From Myxococcota bacterium (GTDB lineage: Bacteria > Myxococcota_A > UBA9160 > UBA4427), in the NCBI GenBank assembly GCA_030748735.1, contig JASMLK010000156.1:1-48566 (forward strand): a stretch of DNA of 48,566 nucleotides, written 5' to 3'. The notes under the pieces were generated by a model, which saw only the letters and a program-made list of their open reading frames with translations, made no database searches and was not told the DNA's origin. The number at the start of each line of letters is the position of its first letter. Within the stretch, counting starts at the first letter, position 1. Below, one piece after another: positions 41,843-48,566 of this stretch. The position numbers were made by a program, and so were the translations under genes.

Positions 41843-42301
41843 TCAGAACGGACGCACGATCACCATGATCACGATCCCGATCATCAGCAGCGTCGGCACT
41901 TCGTTCATGAAGCGGTAGAAGCGCTGGGGCCTGGTGTTGCGATCGGCCGCAAAATCGGCGAGCCAGCCCAGCATCGCGATGTGCATGGCGAGCAACATCA
42001 GTACGAGCACGAGCTTCGTCCACATGAAGCCGCCCGTCTGCAGCAAAGCGGGATTCAGGCCCAACATCGCCAGCCCCGCGGCGAAGCTCACGAGCATCGC
42101 CGGCGTCATGATGGCCTTCGCGAGCCGCCGCTCCATCACCTTGAAGGTCTCGCTCTGCTTCGAGCCGGCCTCGGCGTCGCAGTGGTAGATGAACAGGCGC
42201 GGCAGGTAGAGCAACGCCGCCATCCAGGAGATGATGGCGACCACGTGGAGCGCCCTGAACCACAGGTAGAACGGCGCCAGCGCGCTCACGACCTCTCCCA
42301 T
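41843..42301 (-). CDS. hemJ: Protoporphyrinogen oxidase HemJ
   Basis: Membrane enzyme of haem synthesis that oxidises protoporphyrinogen IX to protoporphyrin IX. The 152 residues hold four membrane spans and the family histidine and arginine or lysine pattern: WFRALHVVAIISWMAALLYLPRLFIYH near the start, KAIMTPAMLV in the middle, and RFYRFMNEVPTLLMIGIVIMV before the end. ATG 42301 has GGGAGA eight bases upstream; an in-frame ATG at 42310 is also possible. It is divergent from purL, with a TAGACT -10-like box at 42333-42338 on the minus strand. Confidence 0.93.
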   Translation of the reverse strand: MGEVVSALAPFYLWFRALHVVAIISWMAALLYLPRLFIYHCDAEAGSKQSETFKVMERRLAKAIMTPAMLVSFAAGLAMLGLNPALLQTGGFMWTKLVLVLMLLAMHIAMLGWLADFAADRNTRPQRFYRFMNEVPTLLMIGIVIMVIVRPF

Positions 42302-42332
42302 GAATGGCATCTCCCTCGCTTGAACCGCGCCG

Positions 42333-42338
42333 AGTCTA
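42333..42338 (-). promoter_or_regulatory. Putative -10 box (TAGACT) for hemJ
   Basis: On the minus strand, 31 bases before ATG 42301. The same six bases recur on the plus strand at 42432 for purL, so the two divergent genes have matched -10 boxes. Confidence 0.35.
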
Positions 42339-42431
42339 GCCGCCTTCGAAGTCGGGGCCGCGCATCGCTCCGCTGCGCCCGCGGCGCGTCTCCGGTCCCG
42401 GTTCCCTGGCGCGAAATCGGATTCGTCAAGC

Positions 42432-42437
42432 TAGACT
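42432..42437 (+). promoter_or_regulatory. Putative -10 box (TAGACT) for purL
   Basis: Plus-strand TAGACT, about 70 bases before ATG 42508, in the context GCTAGACTGCC. No clear -35 box. No purine riboswitch fold was recognised in the leader. Confidence 0.35.
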
Positions 42438-42507
42438 GCCCGCTCACCCCACAGTCCTGCCTGCCGCGATTCCCCGTTCGCGGCCCCCATGACGCAGAGG
42501 AGTCCCG

Positions 42508-46405
<3,898 letters not shown>

Positions 46406-46422
<17 letters not shown>

Positions 46423-46441
46423 TGGCTCTTTGTTGGCTGAT
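46406..46441. repeat. Tandem 18-bp duplication across the purL stop codon
   Basis: GGCTCTTTGTTGGCTGAT occurs twice in a row (46406-46423 and 46424-46441), with GGCTC of a third unit after. The first unit codes for the last residues of PurL (LFVG and stop). Because the unit length is a multiple of three, the second copy repeats the same stop in frame. Confidence 0.9.
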
Positions 46442-46496
46442 GGCTCATCGCTCGATCGCCGGTCGTGCGATTCACCCACGGCCTCTCGTTCCCTGA

Positions 46497-47900
<1,404 letters not shown>

Positions 47901-47934
47901 CTTGCGCGGCGCAACGCGGAGGAGGGGTGCAGCG

Positions 47935-48363
47935 GTGAATGTAACGGCCGAGAAGTTCGGGTATCCCGATTCGTGCGTGAAGAGTTTCGACCACTGGCAC
48001 GTGCTGGTGCGTCCCGCACAACCGACCCTCGGAAGCCTGGTCCTCGTGTGCAGTGACCCGGTGGCACAGTTCGGAGACATCAGCCCCGAAGCAAGCAGCG
48101 AACTCCAGGTGGCAACGTCGCAGATCGAACGCGTGCTCGGCGAAGCCTTCCAATTCGACAAGATCAACTACCTGATGTTGATGATGGTCGACCCCGACGT
48201 GCATTTTCACGTGCTGCCGCGTTACGAGACCGACCGCAGCTACGAAGGACTGACCTTCGTCGATGGATCGTGGCCGGGCCCGCCCGACATCACGGCCGCG
48301 AACGACTTTCCCGACGCCGTGAAGGCCGCCTTGATCCAGGACCTGCGGGCCCGCTTCGCCTGA
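47935..48363 (+). CDS. HIT-family (histidine triad) protein
   Basis: 142 residues. GTG 47935 was chosen because CGGAGGAGG lies upstream and family sequence starts soon after (KFGYPDSCVKSFDHWHVLV). The histidine triad reads VDPDVHFHVLPRYE, with two of the usual three alternating histidines visible in HFH and the position before them (D-V) lacking one, so it is a variant triad. HIT proteins are nucleotidyl hydrolases or transferases on AMP-type substrates. The C-terminal end is DLRARFA. purB lies 34 bases upstream, so it may be in the same transcript. Substrate is unknown. Confidence 0.82.
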   Translation: MNVTAEKFGYPDSCVKSFDHWHVLVRPAQPTLGSLVLVCSDPVAQFGDISPEASSELQVATSQIERVLGEAFQFDKINYLMLMMVDPDVHFHVLPRYETDRSYEGLTFVDGSWPGPPDITAANDFPDAVKAALIQDLRARFA

Positions 48364-48566
48364 AGGTCGACGTGACGCCAAGCGAAAGCAATGGGGAAGG
48401 CGAACCCCGCGAACCTTCGCCCGGCGCGCGGCAAAGGAGTCGTCCGCTTCGTTTGCTAGAGGTCCGGCCGGAAAGTCCCCCGTCGCACCGAGGGCGTGGC
48501 TGCGGCCTTCGTTCAAGGCGCGCGACCGAGGCGTAGCCGTAGCTACGGCGTTGGGAGCGCAACGCA
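48364..48566. repeat. Second copy of the nested palindromic repeat, cut by the window end
   Basis: The last part matches the 36000 element in reverse orientation: TCAAGGCGCG (48513-48522), the 20-base core from 48530 to 48549 (ending GTAGCTACGGC), and GCAACGCA (48559-48566) equal the reverse complements of bases 36054-36063, 36026-36045 and 36009-36016. The bases between these blocks differ. Sequence before 48510 shows only weak similarity, so the 5' border is unclear; it may begin near 48450. No gene is evident in this stretch. Confidence 0.7.

Overview
The window reads as chromosomal DNA of a high-GC, Gram-negative, aerobic bacterium. An outer-membrane barrel protein, lipoproteins, a PilY1-type pilus adhesin, multihaem cytochromes c, DapL lysine biosynthesis, long-form PurL and many acyl-CoA/steroid-type catabolic genes would suit a Myxococcota or Binatota-like lineage (former 'Deltaproteobacteria'). 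That placement is inference; there is no rRNA here to prove it. Coding density is high, neighbours often overlap by a few bases, and codon third positions are mostly G or C. I see no tRNA, rRNA, CRISPR array, complete IS element or phage region.

Layout. 1-1717: 3' part of speA (arginine decarboxylase). 1857-8301: a catabolic block with a MaoC-DUF35-MaoC fusion, an Ltp2-like thiolase-fold aldolase, a KstD-like flavoprotein and an amidohydrolase, interrupted by an AlkA-type glycosylase on the other strand. 8398-10262: a putative lipoprotein, a frameshifted small gene and an outer-membrane barrel. 10287-13940 (minus): a five-haem cytochrome c, a one-haem cytochrome and an ADP-forming acyl-CoA synthetase, apparently one operon. 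14083-17808: an F420-type luciferase-like oxidoreductase, dapL, sixA, a VOC protein and a truncated M20 peptidase. 18010-22756: a small lipoprotein, DUF1499, crotonase, a truncated AMP-ligase fragment, a FadD19-like acyl-CoA ligase and a PPOX-fold protein. 22750-26298: an alpha/alpha-toroid-like protein, a deoxyhypusine-synthase-like enzyme and a lipoprotein phosphodiesterase. 26523-31679 (minus): pilY1 and a small partner gene, next to decayed copies of both. 31831-38709: a frameshifted response regulator, prfC, acyl-CoA dehydrogenase, a damaged receiver-PilZ gene, a 142-bp nested palindromic repeat, a PAS protein, gloA, an NTF2-like protein and a YqeY protein. 38920-48363: a zinc-ribbon membrane protein, a UvrD-like helicase, YciI, hemJ, purL, purB and a HIT protein. 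The window ends in a second copy of the palindromic repeat.

How the genes work together. The most striking unit is the MaoC-DUF35-MaoC plus Ltp2-like pair. It looks like a fused version of the ChsH1/ChsH2/Ltp2 hydratase-aldolase machine that removes the last side-chain carbons of steroids in actinobacteria, and it keeps that machine's asymmetry of one catalytic and one non-catalytic hot-dog domain. Together with a KstD-like dehydrogenase, a FadD19-like ligase, a crotonase and an isovaleryl-type acyl-CoA dehydrogenase it suggests breakdown of sterols or other branched or cyclic acyl-CoAs. SpeA and the deoxyhypusine-synthase-like enzyme point to polyamine metabolism. Several genes are visibly damaged: the M20 peptidase, the AMP-ligase fragment, pilY1', the small pilus gene copy, a receiver protein, the receiver-PilZ protein and the 9165-9447 gene. 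Some of these may be sequencing or assembly errors, but the pilY1 decay has several independent lesions and looks real.
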